Of a stretch of 64,000 nucleotides of DNA, positions 1 to 9,000 are shown in pieces; the stretch's first letter is position 1; the number at the start of each line of letters is the position of its first letter. The translations under genes were made by a program, and so were the position numbers. The notes beneath the pieces are model-generated. The model was not told the DNA's origin. It did not search any database and saw only the letters and a program-made list of their open reading frames with translations. Source of the DNA: an uncultured Bacteroides sp. Its GTDB lineage: Bacteria > Bacteroidota > Bacteroidia > Bacteroidales > UBA932. Where the stretch lies: NCBI GenBank assembly GCA_900543205.1, contig UQQM01000006.1:13501-77500 (forward strand), written 5' to 3'.

Positions 1-1
1 C

Positions 2-1387
2 ATCAAGTCGGTGAAGGATGACTCCAGGCAGCAGATAGCCGACATTGAAAGCCTGATAGACGAGGGCGTGGATCTGCTGGTGGTGTCGCCGAACGAGTCC
101 GAGGCCCTGACCCCGGTGATTTCCGAAGCCTACAGGTCCGGAATCCCCGTGATACTGTTCGACAGGAAGATACAGACCGACGACTACTCGGCCTTCATCG
201 GGGCCAACAACTACAGGCTCGCATACCAGCTGGGCGTATATCTGGCCGAGCGCCTGAACCATTCGGGCAACGTGGTGATAATAAGAGGTCTGCTCGGCTC
301 CACCGCAGACACCGAAAGGTACGAGGGCTTCATGGACGGGATCAGCCAGTATCCGGACATAAAGGTGGTGGCGGAAAGGCCGGCGAACTATTTCCGCAAC
401 CTCGCGAACAGCGAGATGGGCAGGATCATAGACAGCATCGGAATCTCCGGCATCGACGCGGTGTTCGCGATGAACGACCAGATGGCCGCCGGGGCGGATG
501 ACGCGATAGAGGCCTACAACCCCTCGAAGAAGCCGTTCATCGTCGGAATTGACGGCCTTTCAGTGCCCGGAGGCGGCCTCGACTACATAGGCCAGGGAAA
601 AATCGACGCAAGCTTCATCTACCCCACCGGAGGGGACAAGATTATGGACGTGGCCTGGCGCATCCTCAACGGCCTTCCCTACGAGAAGGAGAACCAGCTG
701 AACAGCGGAGTCATAGACAGGTCCAACTACACGACATACAAGCTCCAGTCGGAGCAGATAGCCCAGAGGCAGAGGAGACTCGACCAGATGTCCAACCTGC
801 TGAACAACAACCTGGCGGCGTTCCACCAGCAGAGGACCATAACCTACGTGCTCGTGCTCTTCGTGATAGTGTTCTTCGTGCTGCTCGCCGCCCTGTGGAA
901 GGCCAACAAGAGCAAGAACATGATGAACGGCCAGCTACAGGCACAGAACGAGGAGATACAGAACAAGGTGACAATACTCAACCGGCAGAAGGACCAGCTG
1001 AACGAGATGTCGGAGCAACTGCGTCAGGCGACCAACGCCAAGCTGATGTTCTTCACCGACATCTCCCACGAATTCAAGACCCCTCTGACCCTGATCATGG
1101 GCACGGTCTCCGAACTGCTCAAGTCCACCGGGCTTTCGCCCGAGGAAAGGGAGATGCTGGCAATCACCAGACGCAACAGCGCCAAGCTCATGAGCCTGCT
1201 GAACCAGATACTCGAATTCCGCACCTACGAGCACGGGCAGATGACGCTCAAGTGCAGGAAGGACTATCTGGACAAGTTCATCACAAACATCAACCTGCTG
1301 TTCAAGCCTTGGGCGGCCCAAAGGCACATCAGGTTCAGCTTCTCCACGCAATGGGGGGGGGTGAAACCGACAATGACTATCTTCTGA
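2..1387 (+). CDS. Hybrid two-component system sensor, N-terminal part (5' cut by window, 3' frameshifted)
   Basis: The reading frame is open from the window edge, so the true start lies upstream. The first ~240 residues form a type I periplasmic sugar-binding fold (Peripla_BP_4/LacI-like). A short linker, one membrane helix (about nt 838-895), a coiled coil and a HisKA domain follow, with the phospho-accepting His in ISHEFKTPLT (codon 1067-1069). A binding-protein sensor in place of the usual beta-propeller resembles the fructose sensor BT1754 of Bacteroides thetaiotaomicron. That fits the GH32 gene downstream. The frame leaves the family pattern at a nine-G run (1353-1361) and stops at 1387. 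ATPase, receiver and DNA-binding domains continue in the -1 frame. This is one gene broken by a frameshift, not a natural short kinase. Confidence 0.9.
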   Translation: MKSVKDDSRQQIADIESLIDEGVDLLVVSPNESEALTPVISEAYRSGIPVILFDRKIQTDDYSAFIGANNYRLAYQLGVYLAERLNHSGNVVIIRGLLGSTADTERYEGFMDGISQYPDIKVVAERPANYFRNLANSEMGRIIDSIGISGIDAVFAMNDQMAAGADDAIEAYNPSKKPFIVGIDGLSVPGGGLDYIGQGKIDASFIYPTGGDKIMDVAWRILNGLPYEKENQLNSGVIDRSNYTTYKLQSEQIAQRQRRLDQMSNLLNNNLAAFHQQRTITYVLVLFVIVFFVLLAALWKANKSKNMMNGQLQAQNEEIQNKVTILNRQKDQLNEMSEQLRQATNAKLMFFTDISHEFKTPLTLIMGTVSELLKSTGLSPEEREMLAITRRNSAKLMSLLNQILEFRTYEHGQMTLKCRKDYLDKFITNINLLFKPWAAQRHIRFSFSTQWGGVKPTMTIF

Positions 1388-2604
1388 GCTTCGACCCCGA
1401 AAAAGTAGAGAAAATCTACTTCAACATACTGTCCAACGCATTCAAGTTCGCCAACGACGGTGGAGTTGTGCGCACCGACCTGCGCTATGCCGACGAGGAA
1501 GGCAGGAAAGTCGTCAGGCTGTCGGTATTCAACAGCGGCTCCTACATCCCGGAGGAGAAGCGCAACGACATATTCAGACGCTTCTACCACATAGACGGCA
1601 ACACGAACAACTCCGGCATAGGACTCGCGCTCGCCAAGGCGCTCACCGTCACCCACAAGGGGCACATCGAGGTGGAGAGCGAAAAGCTTGTCGGAACGAC
1701 CTTCACCATAGTCCTGCCGACCGACCTTGAGGTCAGCAAATCGGCAATCGACCCCGCCGAGGGCGGCAACTTCAACTTCACTTCGACCGAAATCGCGCTC
1801 CTGCTGCCGCAGAACAATTCCGACATGCAGATTCTGGAGAACGGGGACAGCGGGAAGCCCAAGGTCCTCGTCATCGAGGACAACGAGGACATGCGCAGGT
1901 ATCTCCACGGCATCCTGGGCCAGGACTACAACGTGCTGCTCGCGGCCGACGGCCAGGAAGGCCTGGACAAGGCGATAAAGAACGTCCCGGCAATCGTGAT
2001 CTCCGACGTGATGATGCCGGGGCTCGACGGCTACGAGGTGGCGTCCAAGCTGAAGAACAACATAATCACCCAGGACGTGCCGGTCATACTGCTGACCGCC
2101 TACGACAGCGACGAGCAGAGAGTCACCGGCTACAGGTCCGGGGCCGACTCCTATATGGTCAAGCCCTTCAACGCCGACACCCTCAAGGCCAGGATACACA
2201 ACCTCATCGAGAAGCACGACAAGTCGGTCGAGCAGCAGAAAGACCCGTTGTTCAGCCCCGACAGGACCTACGGCGAGCAGCAGATCAAATTCATGTCCAG
2301 GATACGTCAGTTCTTCGAGGACAACATGCAGGAGCCGGTGACCATCGACGACCTGTGCAGCCACCTCGGCGTGTCCAAGCCGAAGCTCTACAGGCAGCTG
2401 AAGGAAATCACCGACTACTCGCCCATCGACATCATGAACCTCATCAAGCTGCGCAAGGCCGTCTCGCTGATGCTGAACGAGCGAAAGACCATCTCGGAGG
2501 CGGCCTACGAAACCGGCTTCAACTCCCCTTCCTATTTCACCAAGCTCTTCGTCAGGTACTACGGCGAAAAACCGAGCGAATACGTGAAGCATTTCACAAA
2601 GTGA
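1351..2604 (+). CDS. Hybrid two-component system output half (HATPase, receiver, AraC-type HTH)
   Basis: Continuation of the preceding regulator in the -1 frame. It holds a HATPase_c domain (N box NILSNAFKF, G box GIGLALA), a receiver domain with phospho-acceptor Asp in VISDVMMPG (codon 2005-2007) and conserved Lys in KPF, and a C-terminal AraC-type helix-turn-helix (about nt 2290-2600). An ATG at 1351 directly before the G run lies in this frame, so separate translation of about 417 aa is conceivable, but that product would lack the sensor and HisKA domain. An intact protein needs one G more or two fewer, or a -1 ribosomal slip on the G run. Its expected target is the susCD operon just downstream. 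Confidence 0.88.
   Translation: MGGGETDNDYLLSFDPEKVEKIYFNILSNAFKFANDGGVVRTDLRYADEEGRKVVRLSVFNSGSYIPEEKRNDIFRRFYHIDGNTNNSGIGLALAKALTVTHKGHIEVESEKLVGTTFTIVLPTDLEVSKSAIDPAEGGNFNFTSTEIALLLPQNNSDMQILENGDSGKPKVLVIEDNEDMRRYLHGILGQDYNVLLAADGQEGLDKAIKNVPAIVISDVMMPGLDGYEVASKLKNNIITQDVPVILLTAYDSDEQRVTGYRSGADSYMVKPFNADTLKARIHNLIEKHDKSVEQQKDPLFSPDRTYGEQQIKFMSRIRQFFEDNMQEPVTIDDLCSHLGVSKPKLYRQLKEITDYSPIDIMNLIKLRKAVSLMLNERKTISEAAYETGFNSPSYFTKLFVRYYGEKPSEYVKHFTK
1353..1361 (+). repeat. Nine-G homopolymer at the frameshift point of the hybrid regulator
   Basis: Nine consecutive G residues lie inside the regulator gene between HisKA and HATPase. The upstream frame reads W-G-G-V across it and terminates 26 bases later. 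The frame one base back carries the conserved ATPase domain. Such tracts are prone to polymerase slippage and also to sequencing error. Confidence 0.95.
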
Positions 2605-2639
2605 CAGCGAGATATTCGCTGGAACATTTAACGAACGCA

Positions 2640-2673
2640 GGCCTCGTTATTAAAGCGTTTAAATAATGAGGCC
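2640..2673. promoter_or_regulatory. 34-bp near-palindrome between regulator and susC
   Basis: The arms begin GGCCTCGTTATT and end AATAATGAGGCC. They pair over 12 positions with one G-T wobble, plus three A-T pairs after a one-base bulge, around a GCG loop. It lies 36 bp past the regulator stop and about 120 bp before susC. No T tract follows, so it is either a weak terminator of the regulator gene or an operator. The sequence alone does not decide. Confidence 0.5.
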
Positions 2674-2749
2674 CTCGTTCGTTACAATCTTTGCAATAAA
2701 AATAGAACAATTCGAAAAAATCGTGGCATCCCCGTAAAAGCCGCAGGAC

Positions 2750-2757
2750 TAATTTTG
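2750..2757 (+). promoter_or_regulatory. Candidate -7 element of the fructan susC promoter
   Basis: TAATTTTG matches the Bacteroidota -7 consensus TAnnTTTG exactly and lies 34 bp before the susC ATG. I see no good -33 TTTG at the usual spacing, as expected for a promoter that depends on an activator such as the hybrid regulator upstream. Confidence 0.5.
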
Positions 2758-2791
2758 TGACATCAATAACACCAAAACTACAATATCGCTT

Positions 2792-5743
2792 ATGAAATCT
2801 TACCATTTCTTGAAGAAGTTGCTGCTAGCTGCAGCCGCATCTCTGCTGACGGTAAGTATGTTTGCACAGAATGTCACGGTTTCGGGAACCGTCACCGACG
2901 AAGGCGGCTTTCCCGTCATCGGAGCAAGCGTGATGATTCCGGGAACGACGACCGGAGCGGTCACGGACATCGACGGCAAATATACTTTGGAAGTCGACGC
3001 CAACGCCGTTCTCGAGATATCCTCAATAGGATATAACAAGGTGACGGAGAAAGTCGGAGGAAGGACCGTCATCAACGTCGTCCTGTCGGAAGACAAGGAG
3101 CTCCTTGACGATGTGGTCGTGGTCGGCTACGCCGTCGGCAACAAGAAGACCATTTCGGGCGCCATAGAGAGAGTGACGGCCGAAGACATGAACACCGGCT
3201 ACGTGGCCTCGGCCATCGATGCCATCCGGGGCAAGATTCCCGGACTCGTAATCAGCACCACGGGAGGCAGCCTTGACGCACCCACCGTCCGCCTGCGCGG
3301 AACCACCTCCCTCTCCGGAGGCAGCGACCCTCTCGTAATCATCGACGGCAGCTTCAGCTCCCTTGAAGAGCTCGACGAGATAGCCTCTCAGGACATCGAG
3401 GAGATTTCAGTGCTCAAGGACGCGTCCGAGAGCGCCCAGTACGGCTCGCGCGGCGCCGCCGGAGTCATCGTGGTGACCACCAAGAAAGGCGAGCAGGGCA
3501 AGGCGTCCATCTCCTACAACGGACAGTTCGGCGTCAGCACTGCCTACAAGCAGCTCGAAATGCTGAGCGCCGACGAATGGCGCGACCTCAACGAGCGCAA
3601 GTTCAACGGCTCTGGCGACGACCTCGGAGCCAACACCAACTGGTACACCTGGGTGCAGAACCCCCTCGTGACCCAGAACAACCACAACATCTCCCTCACC
3701 CAGGGAACCACCAAGGGAAGCGTGCGCGCATCCATAGGGTTCAACCAGCGCAACGGCCTGATAAGGGGCACCGGGAACAACACCTACAACATGAGGCTCA
3801 ACGCTTCCCAGAAAGCCCTGAACAACAAGCTCAACCTTGAGATGAACCTCGCCGGAACCTACCGTGAGGGCAAGAGCAAGCCGGGCGTATGGAGCAGCGC
3901 TCTCGTATACAATCCCACCTATCCTTCAGAAAGGAACGCCGAGACCGGCCTCTGGGACATCGTCCAGGCAGCCAAATCCATGACCACCCATCCGGGCGAG
4001 CTCATGGACACCCAGATGGAGAACAACTCCGTGCGCATCACCGCCAGCGGACGCGCGACCTATACCATCATCGACGGGCTCAACCTCAGCGCCTTCGGTT
4101 CCTTCGGCTACCGCACGTTCAACAACTACAGCTACTACCGCAACGACGTGACCAACTACCAGGGAGTACGCGGAGAAGCCACGATACGCAACTACGACAC
4201 CCGCGAACTGCTCGGCAACGTGCAGCTCTCATACGTCAAGGATTTCGGCAAGCACTCAATCAACGCCCTCGCGCTGGTGGAGGCCCAGAGCTCCTACAGC
4301 TTCAACAACAGCTCCACCGTCCAGGGCTTCGACACCAACTACTTCAAGTGGTACAACATGCAGGCGGGAAGCACCATCAACTGGGGTGACGTGACCTCAC
4401 AGGCCACCAAGAGCAACATCCTCTCCTATATGGGCCGCCTGAACTACATGTACGACGACCGCTATGTAGTGACCGTGAACCTGCGCACCGACGGTTCCTC
4501 CAAGCTGGGAGCCAACCACAAATGGGGTTTCTTCCCTTCAGCCTCGGCGGCGTGGATCATCTCCAACGAGGCCTTCATGGAGAACCAGGACGTCATATCC
4601 AACCTCAAGTTCCGCGTGGGCTACGGCGTGACCGGCAACCAGAGCGGAATCAGCCCCCTGCGTTCGCTCAACCTCATGGCCCCGTCAGGCATCAGCCAAT
4701 ACAACGGCACCAATGTGGTGACCTTCGCCACCACGGCCAACGCCAACCCCGACCTGCGCTGGGAGACCAAGCACACCTTCGACGTGGGTCTTGACTTCGC
4801 CCTCTGGGGAGGCAGGTTCAACGGAACCTTCGACTATTACCGCTCCACGACCAAGGACATGCTCTACACCTACGCGGTATCAGTTCCTCCCTTCGAGTAC
4901 AGCACCCTGCTCGCCAATCTCGGAGAGATGACCAACAACGGCTTCGAGCTCAGTCTCAGCGGTGAGGTGATAAGCACCAAGGACCTCGGACTCACCCTCA
5001 CGGCGAGCGTGGCGCACAACGAGAACACCCTCGTATCGCTTGAAGGCACCTATCAGGGCGAGAATTTCACGACCGCCGAATGGATTCCCGTATCCTCCGC
5101 CGGAGGAGCCGGAATGGTGGGCAACAACAACGTGAGCTACATGGCCGAAGGCTACCCCGTCGGAATATTCCGCCTTCCCGTCCATGACGGCTTCGACATC
5201 GACGAGAACGGCCACAAGACCTACAAGATGAAGGATCTCGACAACAGCGGCGGAATCGACGTCGGCGACAGCGGCGACCGCGAGATACTCGGACAGGTAG
5301 TGCCCAAGCTCACCGCCAACTTCAACGCAAGGCTGCGCTGGAAGAATTTCGACGCCGAGATGCAGATTAACGGAGCCTTCGGCCACCACATCTACAATTT
5401 CACCGGCATGTACATGAACTCCCTGAGCCAGTTCCCTCTCTACAACGTGCTCAAGACCGCAGAGGACCTCAACATCTACGACCTGCAGAATACGAGCTAC
5501 TGGCTGGAGAGAGGCGACTACGCCCACATCGAGTACATCACCATAGGCTACACCATCCCCTTGAAGAGCAAGGCCCTGCAGAACCTCCGCGTGGCGCTGT
5601 CATGCAACAACATCGCGACCATCACCGGATACTCCGGGCTCACTCCACTGATCAACTCCGCAAGCTACAGCAGCGGTGTCGACGCAAGGAACGTCACCCC
5701 TCTCCAGAGGACCTTCACCCTGCACCTCAGCATGAGATTCTAA
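2792..5743 (+). CDS. SusC-family TonB-dependent outer-membrane transporter (fructan locus)
   Basis: 983 aa, normal for the family. An N-terminal signal peptide ends near MFAQ. A carboxypeptidase-regulatory-like beta-sandwich (about residues 30-100), a plug domain (SGAIERV to VIVVTTKKG) and a long 22-strand barrel ending in an aromatic residue (SMRF) follow. It should form the outer-membrane channel that, with the SusD lipoprotein encoded 20 bp downstream, imports oligosaccharides using TonB energy. Substrate is not readable from the sequence. The GH32 enzyme and binding-protein-type regulator of the same locus point to fructans (levan or inulin). Confidence 0.95.
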   Translation: MKSYHFLKKLLLAAAASLLTVSMFAQNVTVSGTVTDEGGFPVIGASVMIPGTTTGAVTDIDGKYTLEVDANAVLEISSIGYNKVTEKVGGRTVINVVLSEDKELLDDVVVVGYAVGNKKTISGAIERVTAEDMNTGYVASAIDAIRGKIPGLVISTTGGSLDAPTVRLRGTTSLSGGSDPLVIIDGSFSSLEELDEIASQDIEEISVLKDASESAQYGSRGAAGVIVVTTKKGEQGKASISYNGQFGVSTAYKQLEMLSADEWRDLNERKFNGSGDDLGANTNWYTWVQNPLVTQNNHNISLTQGTTKGSVRASIGFNQRNGLIRGTGNNTYNMRLNASQKALNNKLNLEMNLAGTYREGKSKPGVWSSALVYNPTYPSERNAETGLWDIVQAAKSMTTHPGELMDTQMENNSVRITASGRATYTIIDGLNLSAFGSFGYRTFNNYSYYRNDVTNYQGVRGEATIRNYDTRELLGNVQLSYVKDFGKHSINALALVEAQSSYSFNNSSTVQGFDTNYFKWYNMQAGSTINWGDVTSQATKSNILSYMGRLNYMYDDRYVVTVNLRTDGSSKLGANHKWGFFPSASAAWIISNEAFMENQDVISNLKFRVGYGVTGNQSGISPLRSLNLMAPSGISQYNGTNVVTFATTANANPDLRWETKHTFDVGLDFALWGGRFNGTFDYYRSTTKDMLYTYAVSVPPFEYSTLLANLGEMTNNGFELSLSGEVISTKDLGLTLTASVAHNENTLVSLEGTYQGENFTTAEWIPVSSAGGAGMVGNNNVSYMAEGYPVGIFRLPVHDGFDIDENGHKTYKMKDLDNSGGIDVGDSGDREILGQVVPKLTANFNARLRWKNFDAEMQINGAFGHHIYNFTGMYMNSLSQFPLYNVLKTAEDLNIYDLQNTSYWLERGDYAHIEYITIGYTIPLKSKALQNLRVALSCNNIATITGYSGLTPLINSASYSSGVDARNVTPLQRTFTLHLSMRF

Positions 5744-5763
5744 TCCATTAATCGAAACAAGAC

Positions 5764-7632
5764 ATGAAAAAGATATTTATAGGAATGTTTGCATTCGGAG
5801 CCGTCCTCTGCGGCTGCTCCAACTTCCTCGAAGAGACGGCCTACAGCTCTTTCAGCAAGGAAGAGGCATTCAAGAACCCGACTCTTGTCTACCTCAACAC
5901 CGTCCAGTCCGTCTATTCGGGCATGGCCGAGCAGGGAATGGCACTGAGCAACACGAACAACTACTACCTTCTGTCCGAGTTCTCGTCCGACCTCGCCTAC
6001 ATGCCCACACGTTTCAACGACTGGCTCGACGGAGGCGCCCGCCAGGCCCTGTTCCTCCATACCTGGTCCACATCCTACAACGTGTTCACCAACCTCTGGA
6101 ACCACAACTGGGGACAGATAGGCAAATGCAACACGGCCATCGACTCCATCCAGGACATCATCGACGAGATGGGGGACAACGACGGAATCTTCCAGAGCTA
6201 CATCTATGAGCTGCGCGGCATCCGTGCATATTACTACTACCTCTCATGCAACATCTGGGGCAACGTGCCCATCGTGGAGAGCGGCGACCAGAGCGTCAGC
6301 AGCGTGAGCCAGACCGGCAGAGGTTCGGTCTATGAATTCGTCCGTGACGAGCTCTGCGAAATCATACCCTACCTCTCCGACGAGAAGTGCTCCAACCAGA
6401 GCAGCGAGTACTACGGAAGGTTCACCAAGTCCGTAGGCTACGCCCTGATGGCGAAGCTCGCGACCAACGCGGCAGTATTCGCCTATGACAACTGGCATGA
6501 CGGCAGCTACATCGGCGGTTTCGACAAGGTCGAGCCCGTGGTGACCGAGAGAGGCAAGGAGCAGATGATTACCCTCGACGGAGAGACCCGCAACGCATGG
6601 GAGACGGTAATCTACTGCCATGACCAGCTCGCGGCGGCAGGCTACGACCTAGACCCCGACTTCAACTCCGTCTTCAACGTCGGCAACGAGACTTCCATCG
6701 AGAACATCTTCATCCGCCCGAACGACGTCACGACCTACCGTCTCAACCAGCACACCCACTGGTGGGGCTTCAACGCCGAGCACGCGATGCTCTACACTCC
6801 CGCCAGAGGAGGCGGCAACGGCAACTGCTCGACCCAGGCATGCGCCGAAATATTCGGAGTGAAATACGATCCCGTCAAGGGAGCCACCGTCGACGGCTAC
6901 AATGTAGGCCAGGCCGACTTCGACCCCGCCAATGCGGCCGAGGATTATTCGGAGGCCGACCCCCGCTGGGACAAGAGCTTCTTCTATGGAGACTTCACCA
7001 TCGAAGGCAAGGTTCCCGGCTCGGGCATCGCAGGCTCGCCCTACACCAGAGGGAACTATCTCGCCTACCAGGGACAGCTCCACATGCAGTTCGCAACGGA
7101 TCTTGACGTTTCCGCGAGCAACATGGACTGGGCCAACTACATCGTGCGCTGGAGCGGATGCCGTCCCAAGAAGCCGGAAGTTGACAAGACCGACGTACAC
7201 ACCCAGTTCTCATACTACTCGAACGCCGACATCGTGGTATACCGCATGGCCGACATGATTCTGCTTGCAGCCGAGGCATACTACAGGCTCGGGGACAGCG
7301 GCAAGGCCCTCGAACTCATCAACAAGGTGCGCAACCGCGTGGGAGCCGAGCCCAGGACCACGGTCGACATCCATGCCATCTCCGACGAACGCGCCCTCGA
7401 GCTCATGTGGGAGCCCACCCGCAGGGAAGACCAGATCAGATTCGGAACATACGCCGAACCCACCGTGGACAAGAACGAGAACACCAAGTGCGCAGCCATC
7501 TCCGCAGGTGACTGGAGCGGCGAAGCCGGATGGTACAACGACCAGGAAGGCATCACCCTCGTGTTCCCCCTCCCCCAGAGCGTACTCGAACTCAACAAGA
7601 ATCTTGAACAGAATTACGGTTACTCTTTATAA
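5764..7632 (+). CDS. SusD/RagB-family surface glycan-binding lipoprotein (fructan locus)
   Basis: 622 aa. The signal sequence ends in a lipobox (AVLCGC), so the mature protein is probably a lipoprotein capping the SusC channel on the cell surface. The helical TPR-like SusD core is visible in the N-terminal half (LRGIRAYYYYLSCNIWGNVP). The C-terminal SusD motif is also present (LLAAEAYYRLGDSGKALELI, then RALELMWE). It is the second gene of the putative operon and the binding partner of the preceding SusC. It is longer than many SusD proteins (about 500-600), with no sign of a break. Confidence 0.94.
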   Translation: MKKIFIGMFAFGAVLCGCSNFLEETAYSSFSKEEAFKNPTLVYLNTVQSVYSGMAEQGMALSNTNNYYLLSEFSSDLAYMPTRFNDWLDGGARQALFLHTWSTSYNVFTNLWNHNWGQIGKCNTAIDSIQDIIDEMGDNDGIFQSYIYELRGIRAYYYYLSCNIWGNVPIVESGDQSVSSVSQTGRGSVYEFVRDELCEIIPYLSDEKCSNQSSEYYGRFTKSVGYALMAKLATNAAVFAYDNWHDGSYIGGFDKVEPVVTERGKEQMITLDGETRNAWETVIYCHDQLAAAGYDLDPDFNSVFNVGNETSIENIFIRPNDVTTYRLNQHTHWWGFNAEHAMLYTPARGGGNGNCSTQACAEIFGVKYDPVKGATVDGYNVGQADFDPANAAEDYSEADPRWDKSFFYGDFTIEGKVPGSGIAGSPYTRGNYLAYQGQLHMQFATDLDVSASNMDWANYIVRWSGCRPKKPEVDKTDVHTQFSYYSNADIVVYRMADMILLAAEAYYRLGDSGKALELINKVRNRVGAEPRTTVDIHAISDERALELMWEPTRREDQIRFGTYAEPTVDKNENTKCAAISAGDWSGEAGWYNDQEGITLVFPLPQSVLELNKNLEQNYGYSL

Positions 7633-7641
7633 CTTTACGCC

Positions 7642-9000
7642 ATGAAACGAATAACACTGATTCTCATGACCGCAGCGGCATTGTTGCTCAGCTTCAGCGC
7701 CGCGGCACAGAACGGCCCGCGCGGCCAGCTCAAGGTCGGCGCGAGCAAGGTTGACGTGACCATCGCCCCCGAGGACCTGCCCGAGACAAGCTACGGCATC
7801 CTCGACCCCAACCACGTAAGGGCGATCATCTTCACGAACGGCAGCGAGACCGCAGGCTTCGTGAACATCGACGGCAACATGAACGGCAGGACCGTCCAGG
7901 CCGTGAGCGAGAGGGTCGAGAAGGAGCTCGGCATCCCGCAGGGCAACATCATCTACTGCGGCACCCACTGCCACTACACGGGGACCGTGAAGGGTGACGA
8001 GCTCGCAGAGAGGATGTTCTCCGCAATCAAGACGGCCTACGACAGGATGGAGCCCGCCAAGGTCGGCTTCGGCAGCGGTGTGTCCTACCTCAACGTGAAG
8101 AGGGATCTCTTCGACGCCGAGAGAGGCACCTGGTGGGAAGGCCCCGACTATGACGGCAAGTCCGACAAGACCGTGGCCGTGATGTACTTCCAGAGCATGG
8201 AGGGCAAGCCTCTCGCAGTGCTCTACAACTACGCGATGCACGCCGTGATCACCGGAAACCTCGACATGGTGTCACAGGACTTCCCCGGCAAGTCGGAGGC
8301 CTACATCGAGAGCAGGTTCGGAGATGACTTCGTGGCTATGTTCACCTCCGGAGCCGCCGGCGACCAGAACCCCATCTACTTCCAGCAGACCTTCGACCTG
8401 CGCGACATCCGAATCAAGGAGTTCGCGGAGCGCGGAATCGACATCTCCAACAAGATGCCTCCGGGAGGCCAGGGACTCGACAGGAACAACCCCGAGGTGC
8501 ACAGGTTGATGGAGGAGCAGAAGAAGATGGCCGAGAGCTTCGGACAGCTGCTCGGAGAGGAGGTCAAGTACGTGATGCAGGAGATGCGCCGCTTCGAATC
8601 GGACGTGACCCTCAACTGCGAGCGCAAGACCGTCAGCGTTCCCGGACGCAGACAGCTCAACGGCGGCGGACGCGCCGGCTATGCGGGTGAATACGAAGAC
8701 GCCGACCCCGTGCAGATCAACCTCGGGCTCGTGATGCTCGACGACATCCCCGTATGCGCAGTGGCGGCGGAAGTCTACAACGCCATCGCCGTGGACCTCA
8801 AGAACAAATCACCCTACTCACGCACCTTCATGGTCACCGTATGTGACGGCATGGGAGCTCGCGGCGGCGGATACATCCCCGACGACGAATCCTACGGCAT
8901 GCAGGTGTTCGAAGTCCTGGGCTCAAGATTCAAGCAGGGCTACGCCCAGACCGCGATTGTTGAAAACCTGTTGGACATGATTCATAATGCGACACATTAG
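7642..9000 (+). CDS. Neutral/alkaline ceramidase-like hydrolase, secreted
   Basis: 452 aa with a signal peptide ending SAAAQ. The fold signature is that of the neutral/alkaline non-lysosomal ceramidase N-terminal domain. It begins VGASKVDVTI, then has a metal-site-like CGTHCHYTG, the histidine of NYAMHAV and FTSGAAGDQNP, a variant of the family's FxNGAQGDVSP. Bacteroidota carry many proteins of this family in carbohydrate loci, often with unknown substrates, so amide cleavage of ceramide should not be assumed. It starts 9 bp after susD and overlaps the GH32 start by 14 bp, so it is translated as part of the locus. Confidence 0.8.
   Translation: MKRITLILMTAAALLLSFSAAAQNGPRGQLKVGASKVDVTIAPEDLPETSYGILDPNHVRAIIFTNGSETAGFVNIDGNMNGRTVQAVSERVEKELGIPQGNIIYCGTHCHYTGTVKGDELAERMFSAIKTAYDRMEPAKVGFGSGVSYLNVKRDLFDAERGTWWEGPDYDGKSDKTVAVMYFQSMEGKPLAVLYNYAMHAVITGNLDMVSQDFPGKSEAYIESRFGDDFVAMFTSGAAGDQNPIYFQQTFDLRDIRIKEFAERGIDISNKMPPGGQGLDRNNPEVHRLMEEQKKMAESFGQLLGEEVKYVMQEMRRFESDVTLNCERKTVSVPGRRQLNGGGRAGYAGEYEDADPVQINLGLVMLDDIPVCAVAAEVYNAIAVDLKNKSPYSRTFMVTVCDGMGARGGGYIPDDESYGMQVFEVLGSRFKQGYAQTAIVENLLDMIHNATH

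Noticed and set aside
1264..2592. 442-codon open frame on the minus strand
   Set aside because: It is antisense to the regulator's ATPase and receiver domains, has no recognisable motif, and follows from GC-rich codon bias in the real gene.
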